NCBI RefSeq assembly: GCF_949774975.1
Contig: NC_083116.1
Coordinates: 77,016,819 to 77,080,818 of the forward strand
DNA from: Lagenorhynchus albirostris
Taxonomy: Eukaryota > Chordata > Mammalia > Artiodactyla > Delphinidae
Length of the DNA: 64,000 bases
Direction: 5' to 3'
This document shows, in pieces, positions 22,551-33,322 of the stretch (positions are counted from its first letter, which is position 1; each line of letters starts with the position of its first letter). The position numbers and the translations under genes are program-made. Under the pieces are notes generated by a model. That model did not search any database. It was given only the letters and a program-made list of their open reading frames with translations, and was not told where the DNA came from.

Positions 22551-25160
22551 TAAAAGGTCAATATCACCAATGAACATAGATGCAAACATTATTAGCAAAA
22601 TAGAAATAAACAATACATTAAGGATGATGCATCATGATCAAATGTGATTTATTCCAGGCATGCAATGATGGTTCAATATCCACCAATCAATCAATGTGAT
22701 ACACCAAATTTACAAAATGAAAAATAAAAATCATATAATCTTCTCAATAGATGCAGAAAATGCTTTTGACAAAATTCAACACACTTTTATAATAAAAATT
22801 CTCTGGAAAGTGAGTATAGAGGGAACAAACGTCAACATAATAAAAGCCATATGTTATAAGCACAAATCTAACATCATATTCAATTGTGAAAATCTGAAAG
22901 CATTTCCTCTAAGATCAGAAGGAAGACAAGGATGCCTACTCTCTCCACTTTTATTCAACATAGTATTGGAAATCCTAGCCAAACAATCAGACAATAAAAA
23001 GAGAAATAAAAATAATTCAAATTGGAAAGGAAGAATTAAATCTGTCACTCTTTTCAAATGATAGGATACTATAGAAAGAAAATCCTAAAGATCCCACCAG
23101 AAACCTCCTAGAACTCATCATGAATTTGGTTATATTTCAGGATACAAAATTAATATATAGATATCTGTTGTATTTCTATATACTAACAACAAACTATCAG
23201 AATTAAAAATTTAAAAATCAATCCCACTTACAATCACCTCAACAAGAATAAAATACCTAGGAATAAACTAACCTAAGGAAGTAAAACATCTGTACTTGGA
23301 AACTATAAGACACGGATGAATGAAGTTGAAGAAGACACAAACAGATGAAAATATATGCTGTGTTCATTGATTGAAAGAATTAATATTGCTAAAATGACTG
23401 TACTACTCAAGGCAATCTACAGATCCAATGGAATCCATATCAAAATACCCAGGACATTTTTCACAGAACCAGAAGAAATAATTTTAAAATATGTATAGAA
23501 ACACGAATGATCCTGAATAGCCAAAGCAATCTTGAGAAAGAGGAATAGAACTGGAGTTACCACACTTCCTAACTTCAGAATATACTACAAAGATACAAAA
23601 ATGAAAACAGCATGGTACTGACCCAAAAACAGATACATAGAAGAATGGAACAGAATAGAGAGCTCAGAAATAAACCCAAGCACTTTTGGTCAATTAACCT
23701 AAGACAAAAGAAACAAGACTATACAAAGGAGAAAAGGCAGTCTCTTCAATAAGTGGTGCTGGGAAAACTGAACATCTACATATAAAAGAATAAAAATAGA
23801 ACATTTCCTCACACCATATACAATAATAAACTCAAAATGGATTAAAAACCCAAATGAATATAAGACCTAATATTATAAATCTCCTGGAAGAAAACATAGG
23901 AGAAGACCTCCTTGACATTGGTCTTGACAATGATATTTTGCATATGACACCTAAAACACAGGCAGAAAAATCAAAAATAAACAAGTGGGACTATACGAAA
24001 TTTAAAAGCTTCTGAACAACAAAGGAAACCATGAACAAAATGAAAAGACAACCTACGAAATGAGAGAAAACATTTGCAAACAATCTGTCTGATCAGAGAA
24101 TAATATCCAAATTATGTAAAGAACTCATACAACTGAATAGCAAAAACAAGTACTAATCCAATTGAAAAATGGTCCAATGACCTGAGTAGACATCTTTCCA
24201 AAAAGATATATAAAAGACCAACAAAGATATGAAAAGGTGCTCAACATCTCTAGTCATTAAGGAAATGCATACTCAAACCGTAATGAGATATCACCTGTTA
24301 AAATGGTTATAATGAAAAGAAAAGAAATAACAAATGCTGACAAGGATTTAGAGGAAAGTGATCCCCTGTACACAGTTTCTGGGATAGTAAATTAATACAG
24401 CCACTATGTAAAACAGTATGAACATTCCTCAAACACTTAAGAATAGAACTATCATATGATCCAAAAATTCTTCTTCTGGGTATAAATAAGAAGGAAATGA
24501 AAACAGTGTGTTGAAGAGATATCTGTATCTCAATGTTTATCCAGCATTATATATAACAGCCAAAATATAGAAATAACCTAAGTGTTCACCAATAGATGAA
24601 TGGATAATGAGGTTGTGGCATATAGAGACAATGGAACATTATTCAGCCATAAAAATGAGGAAATCTGTCATTTTCAATAACATGGATGGACCTTGAGAAC
24701 ATTATGCTAAGTGAAATGTCAGCCAGAGAAAACGTATACTGTATGATCTCACTTATATGTAGAATCTAAACAACAACAACATTAATAAAATTCTCATAGA
24801 AAAAGAGATCAAATTTTGTGGTTACCAGACGCAGGGTATAGGGGTTTGGCAGTTGGATGAATGTGGTCACAAAGTAAAAACTTGCAGTTATAAGACAAAT
24901 AAGTTCTGGGGACATAATGTACAACACGATGACTATAGTTAACACTGCTGTATGCTATATTTGAAAGTTGTTGAGAGAGTAAACCACAGGAGTTCTCATC
25001 ATAAGAAAAAAATATTTTTTGTAGCTATATAACATGATGGATGTTAACTAACATTTTGTGGTAATTATTTTAATATATGTAAGGCATTATGTTAGACACC
25101 TTAAACTTATACAGTGCTGCATGTCAATAATATCTCAATAAAATTTGGAGAGGGAGTTTA
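22551..25160 (+). mobile_element. Older L1: ORF2 RT to 3'UTR
   Basis: The + strand ORF2 begins in the RT with MNIDANIISK-like sequence. It includes the open piece 22,696-23,061 (INAENAFDKIQHTFIIKIL, AFPLRSEGRQGCLLSPLLFNIVLEIL). The catalytic FADD site reads F-S-N-D at 23,052-23,063. The C-terminal region runs to about 24,770. The 3'UTR includes GGGACATAATGTACAACACG, CACCTTAAACTTATACAG and ATATCTCAATAAAATTTGG. This is an L1MA-type 3' end. Stops are frequent, so it is old. Confidence 0.85.
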
Positions 25161-25164
25161 ACCC

Positions 25165-25432
25165 CAAAAATTATACCATAACAATGAATATGCAAGGAAG
25201 AAGGCAGTAAAGGTGGATGTGACTATAAAAGAAAAAACAAAAGGGATCCTTGAGCTAATGAAACTTTCTTGACTAATCAATGTCAATAACCTGGTTCTGA
25301 TATTATACTGTAAGTCTGAAAGGTGTTACCATTGGGGGAACTGAGTTTAAAAAAACCAGATCTCTCTGTATTATTTCTTACAACTTCATGTGATTCTATG
25401 ATCTTAAATTAAAAGGTTAATTTAAAAAAAAA
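25165..25432 (+). mobile_element. Very old L1M 3' end
   Basis: The sequence reads TCAATGTCAATAACCTGGTT, TGTTACCATTGGGGGAAC, GATCTCTCTGTATTATTTC and ATCTTAAATTAAAAGGTTAAT plus an A run (25,422-25,432). This order is a well-known 3' terminus of ancient mammalian L1M elements. It is extremely 5'-truncated. Confidence 0.65.
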
Positions 25433-26270
25433 ATGGCCCATAAGTTTTGGATCATCATGCTTTCATTTTCATTCGTTTCTAGATATTTTTTGATTTCCTC
25501 TTTGATTTCTTCAGTGATCCATTGGGTATTTAGTAGGGTATTGTTTATCATCCACTTGTTAGTTCTTTTTTTCTTGTAGTTGATTTCTAATCTCATAGCA
25601 TTTTGGTCAGAAAAGATGCTAGGTATGATTTCAGTTTTCTTAAATTTACTGAGGCTCACTTTTTGGCCCAGCACGTGATCAGTCCTGGAGAATGTTCCAT
25701 GTGCACTTGAAAAGATTGTGTATTCTGCTGCTTTTGGATGGAATGCTATATAAATATCAATTAAGTCCATCTGGTCTAATGTGCCATTTAAACTCTGTGT
25801 TTCCTTATTGATCTTCTGTCTGGATGATCTGTCCATTGGTGAAAGTGGGATGTAAAGTCTCCCACTATTATTGTGTTACTGTTGATTTCTTCTTTTATGC
25901 CTGTTAGTATTTGCCTTACAAACTGGAGTGCTCTCATGTTGGGTGTGTATATATTTATAATTGTTATATCTTCTTCTTGTATTGATCCCTTGATCATTAC
26001 GTAGTGTCCTTCTTTGTCTCTTGTAACAGTCTTTATTTTAAAGTCTATTTTGTCTGATATGAATATTGATACTGCAGCTTTCTTTTGATTTCCATTTGCA
26101 TGGAATACGTTTTTCCATCCCCTACACTTTCAGTCTGTATGTGTCCCTACATCTGAATTGGGTCTCTTGTAGGAGCATGTATATGGGTCTTGTATTTGTA
26201 TCCATTCAGTCAATGTCGCTTGATTGGATCCTATATTCTATTTACGTTTAAGGTAATTATCGATATATGT
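25433..26270 (-). pseudogene. L1 ORF2 endonuclease domain of copy F
   Basis: Frames at 25,417-25,836 and 25,788-25,997 encode MDRSSRQKINKETQSLNG, FSSAHGTFSRTDHVLGQ and SDQNAMRLEIN. The catalytic SDH reads SDQ (His to Gln), and GDFN is followed by a frameshift (VGDFTSHFH). A stretch matching L1 residues 30-80 follows upstream to the ORF2 start near 26,270. RT sequence is absent. Confidence 0.8.
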
Positions 26271-26678
26271 TCCTATTGCCATGTCCTTAATTGTTTTGGG
26301 TTTGTTTTTGTAGGTCTTTTTTCTTCCCTTCCTATTTTGTTCTCTTCTTTTGTGATTTGATGATTAACTTTAGTGTTGTGTTTGGATTCCTTTTCCTTTT
26401 TTTGTGTGTGTATCTATTGTACATTATCAGTTTGTGGTTACCATGAGGTTTCAATGTAGCAGTCTATATATAAACGAGATTGTTTTAAGTTGCTGTTCTT
26501 TTCATTTCAAATGTGTTTCCAATCTCCTGAATTTGTGTTCTCCTCTTCTCATAATTGCTGGTTTTGATATCATATTTGTGTGCAGATGATTTCCTACATT
26601 TACTGTATGTTTGTCTTTAATGGTGAGCGTTTCCATTAGTAATTTTTTTGTTTCTAGTTGTGGACTTTTCTTTTCCAC
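26271..26678 (-). other. Long ORF1-ORF2 spacer of L1 copy F
   Basis: About 400 bases of AT-rich sequence separate the ORF1 stop from the ORF2 start, including TTTGTGATTTGATGATTAAC and CAGTTTGTGGTTACCATGAGG on the + strand. The piece at 22,250-22,550 shows related phrases. Younger copies A, D and E have only about 60-75 bases here. Confidence 0.6.
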
Positions 26679-27569
26679 TTACTGAAATTCCTTTAACATT
26701 TGTTGCAAAGCTGATCTGCTGGTACTTAATTCTCATAGCTTTTGCTTGTCTGTAACTCTTTTGATTCTCCATTGAATGTGAAAGAGAGAACAGTATTCTT
26801 GGCTGTTTGTTCTTCCCTTTCATCATGTTAAATATATCATGCCACCCCCTTCTGGCTTGCAGAGTTTCTGCTGAGAAATCAGCTGATAACATTATGGGAA
26901 TTCCCTTGTACATTATGCTGCTTTTCACTTGTTGCTTTAGTATTTTTTTCTTTGTCTTTAATGTTGTTAATTTGATTCCTATGTGTCTCAGCGAGTTCCT
27001 TCTTGGAGTGGCCTGCCTGTGACTCTCTGCCCTTCCTGGACTTGAGTAAGAGATTCCTTTCCCATGTTAGGGAAGTTTTCAGCTATTATCTCTTCAAATA
27101 TTTTCTCAGGTCCCTTCTCCCTCTTTTCTCCTTCTGGGACCCCATAATGCAAATGTTGGTGTGTTTAATGTTGTCCCAGAGGTCTCTGAGACTGTGCTCA
27201 TTTCTTTTCATTCTTGTTTCTTTATTCTGTTTCACAGCAATGATTTCCACCATTCTGTCTTCCAGCTCACTTATTCATTCTTCTGCCTCAGTTGCTCTGC
27301 TATTGGTTCCTTCTAGTGTATTTTTCATTTCAGTTATTGTATTGCTCAGCTTAGTTTGTTTTTCTTTAATTCTTCTAGGTCTTTGTTAAGCATTTCTTGC
27401 ATCTTCTTGATCTGTGCCCCCATTCTTTTTTTCTGAGTTCTTGGACCATCTTCACTATCATTACTCTGAATTCTTTTTCCTGTACATTGCCTATCTCCAC
27501 TTCACTAAGCTGTTCCTCTGGTGTTTTATCTTGTTCCTTCAACTAGGATATATTATTCTGCTGTCTCAT
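26679..27569 (-). pseudogene. L1 ORF1 of copy F
   Basis: The ATG at 27,567-27,569 (MRQQN...) and the stop at 26,679-26,681 (MLKEFQ end) span 297 codons, matching the family length. The C-terminal domain is readable in the piece ending at 26,928 (MYKGIPIMLSADFSAETLQARRGW). The RRM region (ENFPNMG..., near 27,070) and coiled coil are present but interrupted by frameshifts and stops. The complete length contrasts with the shortened ORF1s of copies D and E. Confidence 0.75.
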
Positions 27570-28497
27570 TTTTTTCTAACTTTCTGTGATTGTGGTTTCT
27601 GTTTCACAGGCTACAGGACTGTAGTTCTTCTTGCTTCTGCTGTCTGCTTTCTAGTGGATGAGGCTGTCTAAGAGGCTTGTGCAGGCTTCCCGGTGGGAGG
27701 GTCTGGCTTCTGCCCACTGGTGGGTGGAGCTGAGTCCTGTCCCTCTGGTGGGCAGGGCCATGCTCAAGAAGATTTTAAGCAACTTTCTGCTAATGGGTGG
27801 GGCTGTGTTCCTGCCTTGTTGGTTGTTTGGCCTGAGATATCCCAGCACTGGAGCCTATAGGCTGTTGGGTGGCACTAGGACTTGGGTAGAAAATGGCAGC
27901 CTCCAGGGTGACTCATGCGAATGATTACTCACCAGAAATGCCACTGCCAGTGTTTTTGTCCCCACAGTGAGCCATAGCCACCCTCTGCCTCCGGAGGAGA
28001 CCCTCCAATATTAGCAGGTGGGTCTGGCCCAGTCTTTTATGAGGTCACTGCTTTTTTCACTGGGTCCTGGTGAACACGGGATCTTGTGTGCACCCTCCAA
28101 GAGTGGAGTTTCTGTTTCCTCCAGTCCTGTGGTATTCCTGTGTTCAAACCTCACTGGCCTTCAAAGCCAGAATCTCTGGGAGCTCCTCCTCCATTTTCCA
28201 GACCCCCAGGGTGGGAAACCTGATGTTGGGCTCAGGACTTTCATTCCTATGGGATAATTTCTGTGGTATAATTATCTTCCAGTTTATAGGTTGCCCATCC
28301 ATTGGGTATAGGATTTGATTTTATTGTGATTGTGCTCCTCCAACCATCTCACTGTGGCTTCTTCTTTGACTTTGGATGTAGGGTACCACTTTTGGTAATT
28401 TCCAAGTTTTTTTGTAGATGGTTGTTCAGTAGTTAGTTGTGATTCTGGCATTGTTGTGAAAAGGAATGAGCTCACATTTTTCTACTCTGCTGTCTTG
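27570..28497 (-). promoter_or_regulatory. 5'UTR of L1 copy F
   Basis: Moderately GC-rich sequence shows repeated GGTGGG(T/C)GGAGCTG- and GGGTGGGGCTGTGTTCC-like phrases at 27,715-27,820. It ends at 28,497 with the reverse of an AGACAGCAGAGTAG start. It differs from the 5'UTR type of copies A, C, D and E. No TATA-like element or YY1-like core was seen. Confidence 0.6.
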
Positions 28498-28618
28498 CTG
28501 TCCCTCTGTCTCTTTCTCTGTCTGATTTATTTTACTAAATATAATACCCTCTAGATCCATCCATATTTATATATGTATATATGTGTGTGTATATGTGTAT
28601 ATATATGTATATATATAC

Positions 28619-28649
<31 letters not shown>

Positions 28650-28860
28650 CAGGACTTCTGACCATCTTTTAATTGAGTTGTTTGTATTTTTATTATTGAG
28701 CTGTTTATATATATTTGACATTAACCCTTATTGGTCATATTATTTGCAAATATTTTTTCCCCTTCAGTAGTCTTTTTGTTTCCCCCATGGTTTTCTTTGC
28801 TGTGCAAAAGCTTTTGAGTTTCATTAGGTCCCATTTGCTTCTTTTTCTTTTTTTATTTAA
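28498..28860 (-). mobile_element. L1 ORF2 C-terminal fragment with a TA-rich expansion
   Basis: Antisense landmarks on the + strand are TCTGTCTGATTTATTTTACTAAATATAAT, TTGAGTTGTTTGTATTTTTATTATTGAGC and TTTGCTGTGCAAAAGCTTTTGAGTTTC. The segment between the first two is replaced by a TA/TG repeat, so about 1 kb of ORF2 is missing across it. Confidence 0.65.
28567..28651. repeat. (TATG)n/(TA)n microsatellite
   Basis: Alternating TATATATGTATATATG, TGTGTGTATATG and ATACATATATATAC blocks run into a pure (TA) run at 28,630-28,651. The region is self-complementary and could form a hairpin or cruciform in single-stranded DNA. Confidence 0.9.
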
Positions 28861-29145
28861 ATTTTTACCCTCACCTTTAATAAGGAGTGGAAATTGGATT
28901 GTCAAAACCACAAATCAGGGAGCCTGGTATCACATCTTTACAAAATACTAGACTAGAATCTTGAAGAGCATGAGCTTTCAGAAGCCACTGTGATGATTAT
29001 TAGCAGTTATGTGGGCTCTCGCAGAGCAAATCAGGCCATTTCCACTTGCATGTGTGTGCATGTGGTGCAGACATGGTATATCTAGATTTCAGGAAGGTGT
29101 TTGACAGAGATTCCTATGATCATTTTATTGTTTGTTTAAGAAACA
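28861..29145. other. Unassigned segment containing an RT-motif-A-like phrase
   Basis: No recognised repeat fills these 285 bases. On the + strand, 29,064-29,126 reads ADMVYLDFRKVFDRDSYDH. It matches the pattern of reverse-transcriptase motif A in non-L1 LINEs of the CR1/L2/L3 type (hydrophobics, LDF, then K-x-FD). Frames up- and downstream close quickly. Whether it is an ancient LINE scrap or chance cannot be settled from about 60 bases. Confidence 0.35.
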
Positions 29146-29149
29146 TTTT

Positions 29150-29262
29150 TCTGGCCACACTGCATGGCTTGTGGGATCCTACTTCTCCAACCAAGGATTG
29201 AACCTGGGCTCTTGGCAGTGAAAGCACAGATTCCTAACAAGTGGAATGCCATGGAATTCCAA
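29150..29262 (-). mobile_element. CHR-1-type SINE fragment (minus)
   Basis: The + strand reads TTCTGGCCACACTGCATGGC, GATTGAACCTGGGCTC (reverse B box) and AGCACAGATTCCTAACAAGTGG, ending with the reverse head ATGGAATTCC. It is more diverged than the CHR-2-type copies. No clear target-site duplication was found. Confidence 0.75.
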
Positions 29263-29497
29263 AAAATTTAGTTTATATAGGAGTATAGTTGATTAACTAT
29301 ATTGTATTATTGTCAGGTGTACAGCAAAGTGATTCAGTTATACATATACATGTATCTATGTTTTTTCAAATTCTTTTCCCATTTAGGTTATTAAAGAGTA
29401 TTGAGCAGAGTTCCTTGTATTATAAAGTAGGTCCTTGTGGGTTATATATATATATATTTACTTTTATTTTTTAAAATTTTATTGGAGTATAGTTGTA
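29263..29497 (-). mobile_element. L1 3'UTR fragment
   Basis: Antisense 3'UTR landmarks are GAGTATAGTTGATTAACTATATTG, CAGGTGTACAGCAAAGTGATTC and GAGTATTGAGCAGAGTTCC. A second 3'UTR start, ATTTTATTGGAGTATAGTTG, lies at 29,475-29,494. A (TA)n run occurs at 29,440-29,455. Confidence 0.65.
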
Positions 29498-30320
29498 GGA
29501 GGGTTCCTTTTTCTCCACACCCTCTCCAGCACTTATTGATTGTAGATTTTTTGATAATGGCCATTATGACCTGTGTGAGGTGATACCTTATTGTGGTTTT
29601 GATTTGCATTTCTCTAATAATTAGTGATGTTGTGCATCTTTTCATTTGTTTTTTGGTCATCTGTATGTCTTCTCTTGAGAAATGTCTATTTAGATCTTCC
29701 ACCGATTTTTTGCCTGGGTTGTGTGCGGTTTTGATATTGAGCTGCATGGGCTGTTTGTATAGTTTGGAGATTAATCCCTTGTCAGTTGCTTCATTAGCAA
29801 ATATTTTCTCCCATTCTGAGGATTGTCTTTTTGTTTCATTCATGGTTTCCTTTACTGTGCAAAAACTTTTAAGTTTAATCAGGCTGCATTTGTTTATTTC
29901 TGTTTTTATTTTCATTATTCTCAGAGGTGTATCAAAAAAGATCTTCCTGCAATTGATGTCAGAGAGTGTTCTCCCTATGTTTTTCTCTGAGAGTTTTATA
30001 GTATCTTGTCTTACATTTAGGCCTTTAATCCATTTTTAGTTTATTTTTTTGTGTATGGTGTTAGGGAGTGTTCTAATATCATTCTTTTACATGTACCTGC
30101 CCAGTTTTCCTAGCATCACTTATTGAAGAGACTTTCTTTCCCCCATAGTATATCCTTGCCACCTTTGTCATAGATTAGGCGATTGGATTTGCATGGGTTT
30201 GTCTCTGGACTTTCTATCCTGTTCCATTGAGCTATATTTCTGATTTTGTGCCAGTACCATACTGTTTTGATCACTGTAGCTTTGTACTATAGTTTGAAAT
30301 CAGGGAGCCTGATTCCTCCT
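29498..30320 (-). mobile_element. L1 ORF2 C-terminal fragment
   Basis: The open piece 29,442-29,915 encodes ORF2 C-terminal phrases on the minus strand: KINKCSLIKLKSFCTVKE, EKIFANEATDKGLISKLYKQ and CWRGCGEKGTLLQ. Sequence continues upstream through the LDWKNRP-like part to AGGGAGCCTGATTCCTCC at 30,303-30,320. There it meets a + strand L1 at an abrupt strand switch. Confidence 0.8.
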
Positions 30321-31054
30321 GAAATTGGGCATAGAGGGAACCTACCTCAACATAATAAAAGCCATATATGACAAGCCTACAGCAAACATTATTCTCAATG
30401 GTGAAAAACTGAAGGCATTTCCTCTATGATCAGGAATAAGGCAAGGATATCCACTCTTGCCACTTTTATTCAACATAGCTTTGGAAGTTCAAGCCATGTC
30501 AATCAGAGAAGAAAAAGAAATAAAAAGAAACCAAATTGGAAAACACGTAGTAAAACCAACACTGTTTGCCAATGCCATGATACTATACATAGAAAATCCT
30601 AAAGATGTTACCAGACAACTACTAGAGCTCCTCAATGAATTTCATAAAATTTCAGGATACAAAATTAATACACAGAAATCTCTTACATTCTTATACACTA
30701 ACAACAAAATATCAGAAAGAGAAATTAAGGAAACGATCCCCTTTACCATCACATCAAAAAGAATTATATATCTAAGAATAAACCTACCTGAGGAGTCAAA
30801 AAACATGTAGTCAGAAAACAATAAGGTACTGATGAAAGAAATCATAGATGACAGAAACAGCTGGAGATATATACTATGGTTTTGGATTGGAAGAATCAAT
30901 ATTGTTAAAACGACTATATTACAAAGAGCAATCTACAGATTCAATGGAATCCCTATCAAATTACCAATGGCATTTTCCACAGAATTAGAACAAAAAAAAC
31001 TAAAATTTGTATGGAAACACCAACGACCTTGAATAGCCAAAGCAATCTTGAGAA
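30321..31054 (+). mobile_element. L1 ORF2 RT-region fragment
   Basis: The + strand encodes AFPL*SGIRQGYPLLPLLFNIALEV-type sequence and the frame 30,457-30,810 (YIENPKDVTRQLLELLNEFHKISGYKINTQKSL). The RT catalytic site reads F-A-N-A (FADD expected) at 30,565-30,576. It stops at about 31,054 and resumes after a short antisense block. Confidence 0.8.
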
Positions 31055-31186
31055 TGGTTATCTCTTTTAAGTATAGCAGTGTTTACATGTCAATCCCAAC
31101 CTCTCAATCTATCCCTCGCCCCCACCCTTCCTCCCTGGTAACCATGAGTTCATTCTCTATATCTGTGAGTCTATTTCTAAAACAGA
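31055..31186 (-). mobile_element. Short antisense L1 3'UTR block
   Basis: GTATAGCAGTGTTTACATGTC, CCCCACCCTTCCTCCCTGGTAACC and CTCTATATCTGTGAGTCTATTTC are typical of the reverse of an L1 3'UTR. It lies inside + strand ORF2, replacing some ORF2 sequence. Confidence 0.6.
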
Positions 31187-32578
31187 AATATATATCAGTT
31201 GAACAGGATAAAAAGCCCAGAAATAAACCCATGCACCTATGTCCATTATTCTACAACAAAGGAGTCAAGATTATACAATGGAAGAAATGCAGTCTTTTCA
31301 ATAAATAGTGCTGGGAAAACTGGACAGCAACATGAAAAAGAATGAAATTATAACATTATCTAACACCATACACAAAAATAAACTCAAAATGGAATAACGA
31401 TCTAAATGTAAGACCGGCTACAATAATACTCTTGGAGAAAAACATAGGCAGAATACTCTTTGACATAAGTCAGTGAAATATCTTTTTTGATCCATCTCCT
31501 AGAGTAATGGAAATTAAAAAAAAATAAATTGAACCTAACAAAACTCAAAAGCTTTTGTGCACAGCAAAGGAAGCCATAAATGAAACAAAAAGACAACCCA
31601 CAGAATGGGAGGAAATATTTATAAATAATCCTACAGATAAAGGGTTAATCTCCGAAATTTACAAACAACACATGCAGGTCAATATCAAAAATACAAACAA
31701 GGCAATCAAAAAATGGGCAGAAGGGCTTTCCTGGTGGTGCAGTGGTTGAGAGTCCACCTGCCAATGCAGGGGACATGGGTTCATGCCCCAATCCGGGAAG
31801 ATCCCACATGCCGCAGAGCGGCTGGGCCCGTGAGCCATGGTCGCTGAACCTGCACGTCCAGAGCCTGTACTCCGCAATGGGAGAGGCCACAACAGTGAGA
31901 GGCCTGCATACTGCAAAAAAAAAAAAAAATTGGGCAGAACACCTAAATAGACATTTCTCCAAAGAAGACATACAGGTAACCAAGAGGCATATGAAAAGAT
32001 GCACAACGTCGCTAATTATTAGAGGAATGCAAACCAAAACTATTTAGAAATATCAACTCACACCTGTCAGAATGGCTATCATCAAAAATCTACAAACAAT
32101 AAATCCTGGAGAGGCTGTGGAAAAAAGGGAACCCTCCTAAAATGTTGATGGGAATGTAAATTGGTACAAACACGATGGACAACAATATGGATGTTCCTTA
32201 AGAAACTTAAAAAAAAGAGCTGCCATATGATGCAGCAATCCCACTCCTGAGCATATATGTGGAGAAAAACATGGTTTGAAGGGGTACATGCACCTCAGTG
32301 CTCATTACAGCACTGTATACAGTAACGAAGACATGGAAGCAACCTAAATGTCCATCAACAAAGGAATGGATAAAGAAGCTGTGGTACATATATATACAAT
32401 GGAATTTTACTCAGTCATTAATAAGAATGAAATAATGCCATTTGCAGCAACATGGATGGACCTAAAGATTATCATAAGTGAAGTTAGTCAGACAAAGAAA
32501 GACAACTATTATATGATGTATCTTATATGTGGAATCTTAAAAAAAACATACAAAGGAACTTATTTACAAAACAGGTCC
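31187..32578 (+). mobile_element. L1 ORF2 C-terminal half, interrupted by a SINE
   Basis: The + strand ORF2 runs through AQDRKPRNKPMHL-type sequence, CTAKEAINETKRQPTEWEE (31,555-31,749) and C-terminal MSINKGMDKEAVVHIYTMEFYSVINKNEIM (32,348-32,644). A CHR-2-type SINE sits at 31,723-31,926. The element ends at GAACTTATTTACAAAACAGG (about 32,577) without a 3'UTR. Confidence 0.8.
31723..31926 (+). mobile_element. CHR-2-type SINE
   Basis: It begins GGGCTTTCCTGGTGGTGCAG, has B-box-like GGGTTCATGCC and ends with AGGCCTGCATACTGC plus about 15 A. Target-site duplications AAAATGGGCAGAA (31,709-31,722) and AAAATTGGGCAGAA (31,926-31,939) differ by one base. Several CpGs have decayed to TG/CA. Confidence 0.9.
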
Positions 32579-33322
32579 TGTTTTTTTCTTTTTGCTTTTG
32601 TTTCCTTTGCTTTTGGAGACAGATCCATAAAAGTATTGCTATGATTATGTCAAGGAGTATTCTGACTATGTTTTATTCAATGAGTTTTATGGTTTCTGGT
32701 CTTACATTTAGGTATTTGATTAATTTTGAGTTTCTTTTTGTATATGAGTGTGAGAAAATGTTCTAATTTCATTCTTTTACATGTAGGTGTCCAGTTTCCC
32801 AGCACCACTTATTGAAGAGGCTGTCTATTCTCCACTGTATATTCTTGCCTCCTTAATCAAAGATAAGGTGTCCATATGTGCGTGGGTTTATCTCTGGGCT
32901 TTCTATCCTGTTCCATTCATCTGTCTTTCTCTTTATGTGCCAGTACCATACTGTCTTAATTACTGTACCTTTGTAGTATAGTCTGAAGTCAGGGAGCCTG
33001 ATTCCTCCAGCTCCGTTTTTTGTTCTCAAGATTGCTTTGGCTATTCGGGGTCTTTTGTGTTTCCATACAAATTGTGAAATTTTTTGTTCTAGTTCTGTGA
33101 AAAATGCCAGTGATAGTTTGATAGGGATTGCATTGAATCTATAGATTGCTTTGGGTAGTAGAGTCATTTTGACATGTTGATTGTTCCAATACAAGAATAT
33201 TCTATATCTCTCCATCTATTTGTATCATCTTTAATTTCTTTCATCAGTGTCTTATAATTTTCTGCGTACAGGTCTTTTGTCTCCTTAGGTAGGTTTATTC
33301 GTAGATATTTTATTCTTTTAGT
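32579..33322 (-). mobile_element. Partial duplicate of an L1 ORF2 segment
   Basis: The minus-strand ORF2 segment (frame 32,853-33,215: QFVWKHKRPRIAKAIL, AGGIRLPDFRLYYK) is homologous to 33,700-34,380 of copy D. It lies in the same orientation immediately 3' of D's end at 33,323. In ORF2 order it belongs upstream of that end, so the arrangement is a partial direct duplication or two adjoining elements. Confidence 0.7.

Larger units (their letters stand above)
25433..28497 (-). mobile_element. L1 copy F: endonuclease, long spacer, ORF1, 5'UTR (3' part missing)
   Basis: This minus-strand L1 is truncated at its 3' side: it begins in the endonuclease/linker at 25,433 and runs to a 5' terminus near 28,497 (TCTACTCTGCTGTCTTGCTG on the + strand). 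It belongs to a different, older subfamily than A, C, D and E. The ORF1-ORF2 spacer is about 350 bp rather than 72 bp, and its 5'UTR has GGTGGGTGGAGCTGAGTCC-type repeats. Loss of the 3' half is unusual for retrotransposition, which normally truncates 5' ends, so a later deletion is likely. Confidence 0.8.

Noticed and set aside
28567..28651. Self-complementary TA-rich stretch as a possible hairpin RNA or terminator
   Set aside because: It is a simple repeat without flanking gene or miRNA-like arms.
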